Below are positions 55,123 to 63,970 of a stretch of 64,000 nucleotides of DNA, in pieces. The position numbers and the translations under genes were made by a program. Numbering within the stretch: the first letter of the stretch is position 1; every line of letters starts with the position of its first letter. The stretch is from the NCBI GenBank assembly GCA_050694055.1, contig JBOGWX010000035.1:6735-70734 (forward strand), read 5' to 3'. The notes under the pieces are model-generated. The model searched no databases, was not told where the DNA came from, and saw only the letters and a program-made list of their open reading frames with translations. This DNA comes from WHSV01 sp050694055. Lineage in GTDB: Bacteria; Actinomycetota; CADDZG01; WHSQ01.

Positions 55123-55408
55123 TTGCCTACCCCGCTCCCGTTTGCATCGAGCCCTATTCGCGGTGCGCGCTGGTCGCGGCGCACCGCCCGGCGGCCCTTT
55201 GAGTGGTGGGGATCCAGTGGCCGTCGTTGCGCTTACGCCCGCAGCCCAAGGCCCACAGACACGCAGGAAAGCCGCTGTTCACCTGCCGAAAACTATCACG
55301 CACGAGCCTACGTCTAGGCGGATGGTTCGTTCGTTCGTGAACCCGAATCGAGTGGCGCGCAGCGCCGGCGGCTACGCCCGGCTTCACCGCTCGAGGTCGA
55401 TTCCTCGA

Positions 55409-56413
55409 TCAAGCTTCCTTACGACTGGTCAGGTACGCGCCCGCCATGACCAGCGCACTACCGGCCAGCGATATTGCGGCTATCGATTCGCCCCTGAAGA
55501 CGATGCCCAGAACGATGGCAACGATCGGAATGAAGTAGATCGTGACCGAGCCGCGCGCAGCACCGACCCGGCCGACGAGAGTCGTCATTCCTACGAAGGC
55601 GAGCGCCGTCCCGAGGCAGCCAAGCGCGGCCACGGCCACGAGACTCGGCCATGCAAACGATGAGTCGGGCAAGCCGGCTACACCCGGCACCGACACGACC
55701 GCAAGGGCGAAGAGTTGAGCTCGAAGCAGCACCGGCAGGGCCCCGTAGCGCTGCTGTAGGGGAACGGCAAGATTGATCGCGATGCCGTAGAGCATCGTCG
55801 CCAGCAACACCAAGCCCACACCGAGAGCGGTCGCCCAGGCCCCTTGCACCGCGGGCCAGCCGATGGCGACCACCCCGAGGAATCCGATTGCCAGCCCCAC
55901 CAGCTGCCGCCTCCCCGGGAGCGTGCGCAGGATCACGGTCGCGACCGCGGCCGCAAACAACGGCACGGCTCCGTTGACCATCCCGGCGAGAGACGAGTCG
56001 ATCCACTGCTGTGCGATCGGAAACAGCAGTAGCGGGATCGCCATCCACAGCAGCCCGAGCAGCGCAACGAGCATCCAGTCCGCCCGGGGAACCGGCGTGC
56101 GCGCTCGTTGAAAACCGGCCAGCGTCGCGGCTCCGAACAACAGTCGCAGCAGCGTCACGACGGTCGGCTCCAACGATTGGAGACCGATGTCGATGAACAG
56201 GAACGAGGAGCCCCACATGCCGGCCACGGCAGCCAGCAGCGCCCAGTCCGTCCGCCCGAAGGCCGGCGAGTGGGCCTGGGACTCCCCGTCGCGCCGGCTC
56301 GGCGGAACCAGGCGCTCGGCGGAGGGCCGGTCGTCCCCCCTCGGGCAGAGCACCTCGGCGGTGGTCTCGGGACCATTCGGTGGGCACATACGCGCCACTA
56401 TCGCCGGTTTCAT
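55409..56413 (-). CDS. EamA/DMT-family transporter
   Basis: 334 aa with ten helices in two EamA repeats (about 56-185 and 195-330), after a hydrophilic N-terminal 45. Drug/metabolite exporters of this family carry amino acids or other small molecules. Divergent from the LysR gene with a 50-bp gap, so probably its target. Start may be at 56389; neither start has a ribosome site. Confidence 0.85.
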   Translation of the reverse strand: MKPAIVARMCPPNGPETTAEVLCPRGDDRPSAERLVPPSRRDGESQAHSPAFGRTDWALLAAVAGMWGSSFLFIDIGLQSLEPTVVTLLRLLFGAATLAGFQRARTPVPRADWMLVALLGLLWMAIPLLLFPIAQQWIDSSLAGMVNGAVPLFAAAVATVILRTLPGRRQLVGLAIGFLGVVAIGWPAVQGAWATALGVGLVLLATMLYGIAINLAVPLQQRYGALPVLLRAQLFALAVVSVPGVAGLPDSSFAWPSLVAVAALGCLGTALAFVGMTTLVGRVGAARGSVTIYFIPIVAIVLGIVFRGESIAAISLAGSALVMAGAYLTSRKEA

Positions 56414-56435
56414 ACTTAAGGACTAGCGAGGAATC

Positions 56436-56463
56436 GTAAGCACAATCGTGTAGTATTGCTTAC
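56436..56463. promoter_or_regulatory. Inverted repeat at the LysR start (operator candidate)
   Basis: GTAAGCA, 14 bases, TGCTTAC, the right arm touching the LysR ATG. A longer imperfect match includes CAAT/ATTG. Lies between the divergent exporter and regulator genes, the usual site for LysR autoregulation. Confidence 0.55.
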
Positions 56464-57366
56464 ATGTTGAGCCTCGAACGGCTGCGCGCGCTGCATGCCG
56501 TGGCGAGCTACGGCTCGGTCAGCGCGGCCGCCGAAGTGCTGGAAGTCACGACCTCGGCCATCTCTCAGCAGATCGCGAAGTTGGAACGAGAGCTCGGCCA
56601 GCCGCTCGTCGAGCGCAACGGGCGCGGGGTGCGGCTCACGGATGCCGCCGACCTGCTGGTCGAGCACGCCCACAAGATCTTGTCCCTCGTGGAGGGGGCC
56701 GAGGCCGAGCTCGAGGCCCATCGCGAAGCGGTAGTCGGCCGGTTGGCCCTGACCGCGTTTGCGACCGCGGCGCGCGGACTTGCACCTCAGGCCCTGCGAG
56801 CTCTCGCGGTTCAGCATCCACAGCTGCGAGTGGAACTGAGTGAGCGGGAGCCCGACGAGGCGATCCCCCTGGTCGCGCGCGGCGACGTCGATCTGGCCGT
56901 GGCCCAGGACTGGTTCAACTCACCGCTCTCGCTTCCGGGCGGGCTGATGAAGGCACCCTTGCTCGACGACGTCGCCGATGTCGCGCTGCCCGCCGAGCAT
57001 CCTCTGGCGGGACGTGCGGTCCTCCAACTCGAAGAGCTCGCCGGCGAGCCCTGGATCGCCTGGACCCGCGGGTCGATCTGCCACGACTGGCTGTTGCACA
57101 CCCTGCGGACCCAAGGGCTCGAACCGCAGGTCGCCCACACGGCGGCGGAGAATCCCACTCAGATGGCGCTGGTGGCGGCCGGGCTGGGCGCCGCGGTCAT
57201 ACCGCGACTCGGTCGCGATCCCCTGCCGAAAGGAGTGCGAATGATCCCCGTGCGCCCGACCCTGAGCCGGCACATCTACGCGGTCTGGCGGAAGGATGCC
57301 GCCCGCCGTCCATCGATACGCGTCACGGTTGAAGCCCTGCGAGCCACGGCCCAGTCTCCGGCCTAG
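56464..57366 (+). CDS. LysR-family transcription regulator
   Basis: 300 aa. Winged HTH at about 1-60 (L-x-A-L-H-A-V-A-S-Y-G-S-V-S-A-A-A-E-V-L), then the two-lobe effector domain with R-x-H-I-Y-A-V-W-R near the end. Divergent from the EamA exporter, likely controlling it in response to an exported metabolite. ATG is directly next to the palindrome, so no ribosome site exists and the message may be leaderless. Confidence 0.9.
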   Translation: MLSLERLRALHAVASYGSVSAAAEVLEVTTSAISQQIAKLERELGQPLVERNGRGVRLTDAADLLVEHAHKILSLVEGAEAELEAHREAVVGRLALTAFATAARGLAPQALRALAVQHPQLRVELSEREPDEAIPLVARGDVDLAVAQDWFNSPLSLPGGLMKAPLLDDVADVALPAEHPLAGRAVLQLEELAGEPWIAWTRGSICHDWLLHTLRTQGLEPQVAHTAAENPTQMALVAAGLGAAVIPRLGRDPLPKGVRMIPVRPTLSRHIYAVWRKDAARRPSIRVTVEALRATAQSPA

Positions 57367-57410
57367 CACCAAGTGCAGCAGCGCTCACTCGGGATGAGGG
57401 CCGGGAATGC

Positions 57411-57740
57411 TCATCCTTTCGACCGGCGCCTGCTCGGCGTCGCAGTCGCGGGGCACACCGACCCAACGAGTTGCATCAGACCCTCGAGCACTCGCCTTTT
57501 GGAAACTTTGCGATCGGAGCGAACGTACTCGAGGAGATCGGCGCTCAGAGGAGCGAGGAGAAGGTCCGCAAGCAGTTCGGGATCCCCGTCGGTCGCAGCT
57601 TCCCGCAACTGCAACTCGACGTGCAGGCGATAGACCGAGTACACCCCGGTCCGATAACGCGCCCCTGGTGTCGCGGTTTCCGACAACAAAATGGAGTTCC
57701 ACGTTGCGATCGTGGAGGAGGGCTTGCCCAAGAACTCCGT
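57411..57740 (-). pseudogene. TetR-family regulator remnant (C-terminal half)
   Basis: Only the ligand-binding end is left: A-R-Y-R-T-G-V-Y-S-V-Y-R-L-H-V-E-L-Q and L-L-A-D-L-L-L-A-P-L-S-A-D-L resemble TetR C-terminal domains. The preceding piece, R-N-V-E-L-H-F-V-V-G-N-R-D, is in another frame, so a frameshift separates them. No HTH. It lies 15 bp behind the ABC permease. Confidence 0.45.
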
Positions 57741-57755
57741 TCGCCTTTGACCGCT

Positions 57756-58565
57756 TCAATCCACATCGCGGCGTCGCAACAGGACCGCAGACACCAGGAG
57801 GAAGAGGGCGATGTAGGCAGCGAGAACGATGGCGGCCCGACCGCCGTCGACAAACGGCCCGAAGAAGGAGCCCGGCCCGCCGTCCGCGGCGGCCTCCGGC
57901 GAAAGTCCCAACGCCGCGGCGAACGAGTAGGCGTTGGTGCGCAGAAGCAGGTCGGACAGACTCTCCAGCCAGCTCACCGCGTCGACCAGTGCGCTCGCGA
58001 GCCCTTCGATAACGAGCGCGTAGAGGATGCCAAGCCCGATGGCCAGAGCCGTTCCGCGCGAGAGCACGGCGAGCAGCACCCCCAGTGCGCCCCACACCGC
58101 CAGGATGAGCCAACCTCCTCCCAGCGAGCGGGCGAGCAGCCAGGTGGAGGGCCACGAGACGGTCGCCGCTTCTGCCTGTGCGATCGCATAGCTGCCGACC
58201 GCGCCGACGAGAAAGGCGACGAGAACGAAAGGAGCCAGCGCCAGCGCCAGGGCCAGTAGCTTGGCGGCGAACATCCGCAACCGGCCGGGACCCTGGGTAA
58301 ACAGGGTCTTGAAGGTGTTCCAACCATACTCACTGCCGACCCCGAGCACTCCGAGTATCAGCGCGAACACGCCCCCGAAGAAGGGGAATCCGGCGATCAC
58401 GTTGCCGGCCAGCCCCTCCGGAAGGAGTTGGGTAGGCACCTCCGCGGCTTCCACGTAGGGCAGGACGTACGCGAAGAAAGCAGTGAGCACCGCCCAAATC
58501 CCCAACAGGATCCAGGTGCTTACTCGCTTCCGCAGGACCAGGAGCTCGGCTAAAACGCTGTTCAT
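57756..58565 (-). CDS. ABC-2 type transporter permease
   Basis: 269 aa with six helices. Family features: W-I-L-L-G-I-W-A-V near the N-terminus and R-L-R-M-F-A-A-K-L-L-A in the coupling loop. Overlaps the ATPase by 4 bp. With that gene forms an exporter that is divergent from a two-component system, a common arrangement for envelope or antibiotic stress. Confidence 0.88.
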   Translation of the reverse strand: MNSVLAELLVLRKRVSTWILLGIWAVLTAFFAYVLPYVEAAEVPTQLLPEGLAGNVIAGFPFFGGVFALILGVLGVGSEYGWNTFKTLFTQGPGRLRMFAAKLLALALALAPFVLVAFLVGAVGSYAIAQAEAATVSWPSTWLLARSLGGGWLILAVWGALGVLLAVLSRGTALAIGLGILYALVIEGLASALVDAVSWLESLSDLLLRTNAYSFAAALGLSPEAAADGGPGSFFGPFVDGGRAAIVLAAYIALFLLVSAVLLRRRDVD

Positions 58566-59527
58566 GATTCGTCACTACCTTCTCGAGTGAGTCCCAGGAA
58601 CACTTCTTCCAGTGAGGCTCGATCCGGAGACAGCTCGCTGACCGCGATGCCTGCGTCCACCAGGGCCCGGTTGATCACCGGCGCGGCGGCGGGGTCGGCT
58701 GCGATTCGCAACCGGTCGTCGGCGGCGATGACCGTCTCGACCATGGAAAGGCTGGCGACGAGGAGCTCGGCTTCGGCCAGGGGCTCGGCGCGCACGCTGA
58801 GGCCGGCGCGACCGCGTAGCTCGTCAACCGTGCCCTCGCCGACGAGCTCGCCCGCGCGGATGACCCCGACGCGATCGCAGATTTGTTCGACCTCGGTCAT
58901 GAGGTGGCTCGAGAGCAAGACGGTGCGATGTTCCCGGCCGAGACCTCGGATGAAGGCGCGCATCTCCGCCATGCCCGCCGGATCGAGACCGTTCGTCGGT
59001 TCGTCGAGGATCAGCAGCTCGGGGTCCTTGAGCAGGGCAGCGGCCACCCCGAGTCGCTGTTTCATACCTTGCGAGTAGGTACCGAAGCGATCCTCGGCCC
59101 GGTCGGTTAGATCGACCTCCGCAAGCGCAGCAGAGATCCGCTCATCCGGGACCCCGGCGTGGCGAGCCAGAACGCGCAGGTTGTCTCTTCCCGACAGGAA
59201 CGGGTAAAGCCCCGCCGACTCGATCATGGCCCCGACCCGCGCCAGCCCGCCTGGGGATCCCGGGGCTTCACCGAGAAGGACCACGCTGCCGGAGCTCGGG
59301 CGCACGAGTCCAAGCAGCATCCGCAGGGTCGTGGTCTTGCCGGCGCCGTTGGGGCCCAGGAACCCGTAGACCTCCCCGCGCCGCACGCGCAGCGTCAAAC
59401 CATCGACGGCCACGATGTCATTGTCGTAACGCTTGGTGAGGTCGTGCGTCTCGATGACGAAGTCTTCCAATCGAGGCTCCTTCTCGAGATCGCGCCGCGT
59501 CTGAGGGTCCGCGTGGATCGTGCCCAT
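58562..59527 (-). CDS. ABC transporter ATPase (bacitracin/lantibiotic-exporter-like)
   Basis: 321 aa from ATG at 59527, with GGAGGCGAG before it; a longer frame upstream is not related. Walker [11 protein letters not shown], signature Y-S-Q-G-M-K-Q-R, Walker B L-L-I-L-D-E-P-T-N-G-L-D, H-loop S-S-H-L-M. The Q-G-M signature and length match the BcrA/CcmA-like branch often regulated by two-component systems. C-terminal 90 residues are the accessory domain. Confidence 0.92.
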   Translation of the reverse strand: MGTIHADPQTRRDLEKEPRLEDFVIETHDLTKRYDNDIVAVDGLTLRVRRGEVYGFLGPNGAGKTTTLRMLLGLVRPSSGSVVLLGEAPGSPGGLARVGAMIESAGLYPFLSGRDNLRVLARHAGVPDERISAALAEVDLTDRAEDRFGTYSQGMKQRLGVAAALLKDPELLILDEPTNGLDPAGMAEMRAFIRGLGREHRTVLLSSHLMTEVEQICDRVGVIRAGELVGEGTVDELRGRAGLSVRAEPLAEAELLVASLSMVETVIAADDRLRIAADPAAAPVINRALVDAGIAVSELSPDRASLEEVFLGLTREGSDES

Positions 59528-59663
59528 GATGCTCGCCTCCTCCGGCTTGATGGCTACGGGAGATACGCAGGGTGCGGGATCGAACCCTGCCGTTAATCGA
59601 CCATGGTGGTCCCTCGGAGCCTCGCGCGTCGTCGGATGGTGGGAGACTCTTGGACGGGACCGA

Positions 59664-59692
59664 CTACTCCCCGGGAAGTAGCTCCTGCTACT
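59664..59692. promoter_or_regulatory. Overlapping palindromes between exporter and two-component genes
   Basis: An 18-bp near-perfect palindrome (59664-59681, eight of nine pairs, centre CCCGGG) with CTACT/AGTAG ends overlaps a second inverted repeat, AGTAGC-TCCT-GCTACT (59677-59692). CTACTCC thus occurs twice, 24 bp apart. Operator candidate for the adjacent LuxR-type regulator. Confidence 0.5.
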
Positions 59693-59738
59693 CCGGCGGG
59701 CCAATGACAGCCGCCACCGCCTGACATAGCGTGAAGCA

Positions 59739-60902
59739 ATGCCCAAATGGATCAAGCGACTCGGCGTCGGTCCTGCCGACGCCGCCGTGGCCGGAGGTGC
59801 CGCCGCGGCGCAACTCTTCGGCACGTACCTCGCCTCGCAGCGCTCGACGGGGGTTCGTTCGCTGGACTTCATAGGTGCTGCGCTGCTGATAGCCGCAGCG
59901 GTGCCCTTGGTTGCGCGCCGCAAGCATCCCGTCGCCGTGCTGGCCCTCGGGGTCACGTGTGCCTTGGTCTACGACCTTCTCGACTACCCCGGAGGCTTCT
60001 ACACGGTTCCGATCGCGATCGGGCTCTATTCGATGGTTGCGGCCGGTTTGCGGGTCCAGGGAATAGCCGCGGCGCTCTCAATCGCAATTGGGTTCGTGGT
60101 GGTCGATGTCATGTTCGAATCCGGCCACGTCTTCGGCGTCAACGGGGCTCTGTGGTTCTCGGCCTGGCTGGCGGTCAGCGTCACGCTCGGGGAGATGACC
60201 CGAAGCCGGCGTTCTTATCTGGCAGAGGTGGAGCAGCGGGCGATCGAGGCCGAGCGGACGCGCGAGGAGGAGGCGCGCCGGCGGGCCGGCGAGGAACGCC
60301 TGCGTATCGCGCGCGAACTTCACGATGTCCTGGCCCACAGCATCTCGATGATCAACGTCAGGGCGGGGGTTGCCTCTCACCTGCTAGACCAGAAGCCCCA
60401 AGAGGCCCGCGACGCGCTCGACGCGATCAAGCAGACGAGCAAGGACGCCCTGCGCGAGCTTCGCTCGACTCTCGGAGTGCTGCGACAGGTGGACGATGAG
60501 GCGCCGCGCGCTCCGGGCCCCAGCCTGGCGCTCCTCGATGAGCTGGTGTCGCACGCATCGGCCGTGGGTCTCCCGGTGAACGTGTCCATCGAGGGCGAAC
60601 CGCGCGCGCTGCCAATCGGGGTGGAGCAGGCCGCTTACCGGATCGTGCAGGAGTCGCTTACGAACGTGGCGCGACATGCAGTGCCCGCAACCGCCACCGT
60701 GACAATCACCTATGGCGACGATGACGTGCGCGTCGCGGTCGACGATGACGGCGCGAGAGTGTCGGTTAACGGTGACCGCGGTCACGGGATCACGGGGATG
60801 CGCGAGCGCGCCATTGCAACCGGTGGTGAACTTGACGCAGGCCCGCGCTCGGACGGTGGCTGGCGCGTCTCGGCTCGGCTGCCCACGGAAGCTGCCACAT
60901 GA
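59739..60902 (+). CDS. NarL-type sensor histidine kinase
   Basis: 387 aa. Five to six helices in the first 150 residues without a large outside domain; a coiled coil (about 158-185); HisKA_3 with phospho-His H195 in A-R-E-L-H-D-V-L-A-H; HATPase with E-S-L-T-N-V-A-R-H and G-H-G-I-T-G-M-R-E-R. This is a DesK/NarX-type intramembrane sensor. Overlaps the response regulator as ATGA. Confidence 0.93.
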   Translation: MPKWIKRLGVGPADAAVAGGAAAAQLFGTYLASQRSTGVRSLDFIGAALLIAAAVPLVARRKHPVAVLALGVTCALVYDLLDYPGGFYTVPIAIGLYSMVAAGLRVQGIAAALSIAIGFVVVDVMFESGHVFGVNGALWFSAWLAVSVTLGEMTRSRRSYLAEVEQRAIEAERTREEEARRRAGEERLRIARELHDVLAHSISMINVRAGVASHLLDQKPQEARDALDAIKQTSKDALRELRSTLGVLRQVDDEAPRAPGPSLALLDELVSHASAVGLPVNVSIEGEPRALPIGVEQAAYRIVQESLTNVARHAVPATATVTITYGDDDVRVAVDDDGARVSVNGDRGHGITGMRERAIATGGELDAGPRSDGGWRVSARLPTEAAT

Positions 60903-61567
60903 TCCGAGTCATCCTTGCCGACGACCAGGTCCTAGTTCGGGCCGGCTTCCGCTCACTTCTCGACATCGAGGACGACATCGAGGTGGTCGCGGAGGCGTCC
61001 GACGGCGCGGAGGCCATCGCGCTTGCCGGCGACCTCCTGCCCGACGTGATCTTGATGGACATCCGCATGCCGAAGCTGGATGGCATCGAGGCGACGCGCC
61101 GGATAGCGAACGACGAGCGACTTGCTGGGGTGCGTGTAGTGGTGCTCACGACCTTTGAGATCGATGAGTACGTCTTTGAGGCCCTGCGAGCCGGGGCCAG
61201 CGGATTCTTGGTGAAGGACACAGATCCGCCAGAGCTGCTTCACGGTGTGCGCGTCGTGGCGCGCGGAGACTCGCTGCTGTCACCGAGAGTGACGCGCCGC
61301 CTCATAGAGGAGTTTGCGGCCGGCTCGACCGAGCGCCGGCCACTGCCCGAGCTCGACGAGCTCACCGAGAGAGAGCGAGAGGTCATGGCTCTGGTGGCAA
61401 CGGGGAGGACCAACGACGAGATCGCCGAACATCTCGTGGTCAGCCCGGCAACCGCCAAGACACACGTCAGTAGGACGATGATCAAGTTGCACGCACGCGA
61501 CCGAGCTCAGCTCGTGGTCTTTGCCTACGAGTCTGGTCTGGTCAAGCCGAGTCGCACCAACCGCTAA
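60899..61567 (+). CDS. NarL/LuxR-family response regulator
   Basis: 222 aa. Receiver (1-120) with D8-D9, phospho-Asp D54 in I-L-M-D-I-R-M-P and K in L-V-K-D-T; LuxR HTH (about 150-212) with L-T-E-R-E-R-E-V-M-A-L-V-A-T-G and S-P-A-T-A-K-T-H-V-S. Partner of the kinase in front. Likely controls the divergent exporter. Confidence 0.95.
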   Translation: MIRVILADDQVLVRAGFRSLLDIEDDIEVVAEASDGAEAIALAGDLLPDVILMDIRMPKLDGIEATRRIANDERLAGVRVVVLTTFEIDEYVFEALRAGASGFLVKDTDPPELLHGVRVVARGDSLLSPRVTRRLIEEFAAGSTERRPLPELDELTEREREVMALVATGRTNDEIAEHLVVSPATAKTHVSRTMIKLHARDRAQLVVFAYESGLVKPSRTNR

Positions 61568-61743
61568 GCACTTCACCCTCTCCACTGCTCCTTTCGCTAC
61601 TCCTTGTTCGTGCTCATTACCCCGCACGACGTAGGACGAGAACCTTCCTCCGGCCGACGACTTCTGAGCGCGCGGTCGCGACCATGGGACTCGACGACAG
61701 ATTCCGGTTGCAAAGCCGGACCGACGAGCGGAGGAGCTCTCTG

Positions 61744-62361
61744 ATGGCCTTTAGCGGACAGATTCTCGACAATCCGATCACCGGCGAGCGGATCCTGTTC
61801 ACCCGGACGGCCTCGGACACGAAAGGTGAGATGCTGGCGTTCGAGCTCGAGCTCGAGCCAGACGGTCATGCGCCCGGCCTTCACGTCCACCCCATCCAGG
61901 AGGAGCGCTTTCAGGTCCTCGCAGGGACGCTCGAGTTCAAGAAGGGGTTCAGAACCGTCATCGCCGGCGAGGGTGAAACCGTGGTCGTTCCTCCCGGCGT
62001 GATCCATCGCTTCTCGAACGGAAGCGACCAACCGGCGCGCGCGCTCGTCGAGGTCCGGCCCGCCCTAAAGATGGAACGGCTGCTCGAGACATCTACTGCC
62101 CTTGCCCGCGAGCGTCGTGTCATGGCCTCGGGCATGCCGCGACCAGTTGACCTCGCGCTTTTCATGGCTCAGTTCGAGGACGAGGTGAGGGCTCCGTTCG
62201 TACCCGCAGGAGTGGTCCGAGCGGTCATGGCGCCGCTTGCGTGGGCCGGTCGCAAACGAGGCCTCGGTGAACGATACGCCGGATGGCCCATGCGAGCCCC
62301 GCAATCGCGACGCGATGCGCGCCGTCCGAGTGACGGGGCTCGTCGGCCCCGCGCACGGTGA
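61744..62361 (+). CDS. Cupin-domain protein
   Basis: 205 aa from ATG at 61744 with GGAGGAG upstream; a longer reading adds 20 unrelated residues. Cupin motif 1: H-V-H-P-I-Q-E-E-R-F-Q-V-L-A-G; motif 2: V-P-P-G-V-I-H-R-F. Two His, Glu and the last His form a metal site. The C-terminal third is a charged helix. Enzyme role unknown. Confidence 0.85.
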   Translation: MAFSGQILDNPITGERILFTRTASDTKGEMLAFELELEPDGHAPGLHVHPIQEERFQVLAGTLEFKKGFRTVIAGEGETVVVPPGVIHRFSNGSDQPARALVEVRPALKMERLLETSTALARERRVMASGMPRPVDLALFMAQFEDEVRAPFVPAGVVRAVMAPLAWAGRKRGLGERYAGWPMRAPQSRRDARRPSDGARRPRAR

Positions 62362-62470
62362 CCGACCGGGGCACGAGCAGCGAGGCAGGGGTGAGTGAGT
62401 CGGAGGTCCGAATCGGTGGGACAATCAAGGTCCACGATCGAACCGGAAGGTTGGGAGGCGGCAGGCGCAG

Positions 62471-63163
62471 ATGAATCCCTCACAGCGCTACTACAACTAC
62501 CTCGTTCCCACGGTAATCGAGCAGACCAGTCGCGGCGAGCGCGCCTTCGACATCTACTCGAGATTGCTGAAGGAACGCATCATCATGCTCGGCACGCCCG
62601 TCAACAGTGAAGTGGCGAACGTCGTCGTGGCACAGCTACTCCATCTTGAATCCGAGGATCCCGACAAGGACATCAGTATCTACATCAACTGTCCCGGCGG
62701 GGAGGTCTACGCTGGGATGGCGATGTACGACACGATCCAGTACATCAAGCCCGACGTCTCGACGATCTGCGTCGGGATGGCCATGTCGATGGGAGCCATA
62801 CTCCTCGCCGGCGGCGCCAAGGGCAAGCGCTTCGCCTTGCCGAACGCAAAGATCATGATCCACCAAGGATCGGCCGGGTTCCAGGGAACGCCGACCGATA
62901 TCGAGATCCATGCGCGCGAGGTGCTGTCGCTCAAGCGCCGGGTGGCGGAGATCCTCGCTCATCACACGACCCAGACCATCGAGCAGGTCGAGACCGACAT
63001 CGACCGGGATCGCTTCATGACTCCCGACGAGGCCAAGGACTACGGGGTCATCGACGACATCATCTCGAGCCGGACGATCGCCGAGCAAAGCAGCCCGAAC
63101 TTGGCGGGTGAGCCGGCGAGGCTGGTCCAAGCCGAACGGCAGACGCCACCGGAGACCAGCTGA
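62471..63163 (+). CDS. clpP: ATP-dependent Clp protease proteolytic subunit
   Basis: 230 aa. Catalytic triad S106 (G-M-A-M-S-M-G-A), H131 (M-I-H-Q-G) and D180. N-terminal [13 protein letters not shown] is a processing region. Length exceeds the common 195-210 because of a 25-residue C-terminal tail. No clpX next to it. An actinobacterium usually has at least two clpP copies; this is one. GGAGGCGGCAGGCGCAG lies before the ATG. Confidence 0.96.
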   Translation: MNPSQRYYNYLVPTVIEQTSRGERAFDIYSRLLKERIIMLGTPVNSEVANVVVAQLLHLESEDPDKDISIYINCPGGEVYAGMAMYDTIQYIKPDVSTICVGMAMSMGAILLAGGAKGKRFALPNAKIMIHQGSAGFQGTPTDIEIHAREVLSLKRRVAEILAHHTTQTIEQVETDIDRDRFMTPDEAKDYGVIDDIISSRTIAEQSSPNLAGEPARLVQAERQTPPETS

Positions 63164-63179
63164 CCACCACGCGGACGAA

Positions 63180-63860
63180 TCAGTTCTCCAAAAGGGAGCC
63201 GCGCGCCGGAGGGTAGCTCGAAAAGAGCTCCGTGTAGGGTCCGGGGTCACCGGTCCACGGCAGCGAAGTGATCTCGCCGATCGTTCGCCTGCCGGTCAGC
63301 GCCCGCAGAAGTTGGAAAGCAGCGCCATCGAGTTCGACTTCCGGATCGAGCACGCCCGCTTGCCACCGACGATCGCCCGCTTGCACCACAACCGACGGAA
63401 GCCCGGCATCTTTGATCCTCTTTCCAAAGCGTCGGACGTAACGATCGAGCGCGATCCAGACCGCGTCGCTGTCGCGCGCCCCCGGCCGTCCCACCGCACC
63501 CCGGAGATCGTGTTCGTGCGTCACGGCGTCCCCGATGAGCATGCCGGCTGCTCCCGGAGAGATCAGATCCTGCACCGGCTCAACCTGTAACGAGATGGTC
63601 TCCCACTCGTGCACGAGATCTGGAACCTCGATGTCCGAGCGAGAGGCAATCTGCGCGCGGGTCCACTCGTCGGCCCCCGCCTTCTCGAGGTTGCCGGCGG
63701 CGAAGTCCGCCGCAACGCCGATCACGTGCGCGAGCAGATCCTTGACGCTCCACTCGGGACACGCGGGCACGCGCCGCTCGAGCTCGCCGGGGGCCAGCCG
63801 GGTGACGATCTCCGTCATGCGCTCACGGCACCCCCGGTAAGCCGACGAGTATCGGGACAT
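63180..63860 (-). CDS. DinB/maleylpyruvate isomerase (mycothiol-dependent) family protein
   Basis: 226 aa. Four-helix DinB fold with metal His in D-L-L-A-H-V-I-G and the H-E-H-D pair. Related proteins use mycothiol, the actinobacterial thiol. N-terminal R-V-P-A-C-P-E-W-S-V-K-D is characteristic. C-terminal part is the SCP2-like half. Convergent with clpP, 16 bp between stops. Confidence 0.88.
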   Translation of the reverse strand: MSRYSSAYRGCRERMTEIVTRLAPGELERRVPACPEWSVKDLLAHVIGVAADFAAGNLEKAGADEWTRAQIASRSDIEVPDLVHEWETISLQVEPVQDLISPGAAGMLIGDAVTHEHDLRGAVGRPGARDSDAVWIALDRYVRRFGKRIKDAGLPSVVVQAGDRRWQAGVLDPEVELDGAAFQLLRALTGRRTIGEITSLPWTGDPGPYTELFSSYPPARGSLLEN

Positions 63861-63883
63861 AGCCCGACCCTAATTCACGGCCT

Positions 63884-63970
63884 GCATCACATCGTTCCGG
63901 TTTTAGAGCCGGAGCTCTCAGCATCACATCGTTCCGGTCTTGGGCGCGATTTCCAGCATCACATCGTTCC
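63884..63970. repeat. Three direct repeats at the window edge
   Basis: GCATCACATCGTTCC occurs at 63884-63898, 63921-63935 and 63956-63970 with spacing of 37 and 35 bp, the first two followed by GGT. Between them the sequence is unique. They are not long enough for CRISPR repeats. Such arrays occur at the ends of IS21-like elements, where they bind the transposase; the rest lies beyond the window. Confidence 0.75.

Noticed and set aside
59565..59590. Sequence like a tRNA T-arm (GGTTCGATCCC on the minus strand)
   Set aside because: No acceptor, D or anticodon arm can be built around it.
63884..63970. CRISPR array
   Set aside because: The repeat is only 15 bp, there are three copies, and no cas genes are visible.
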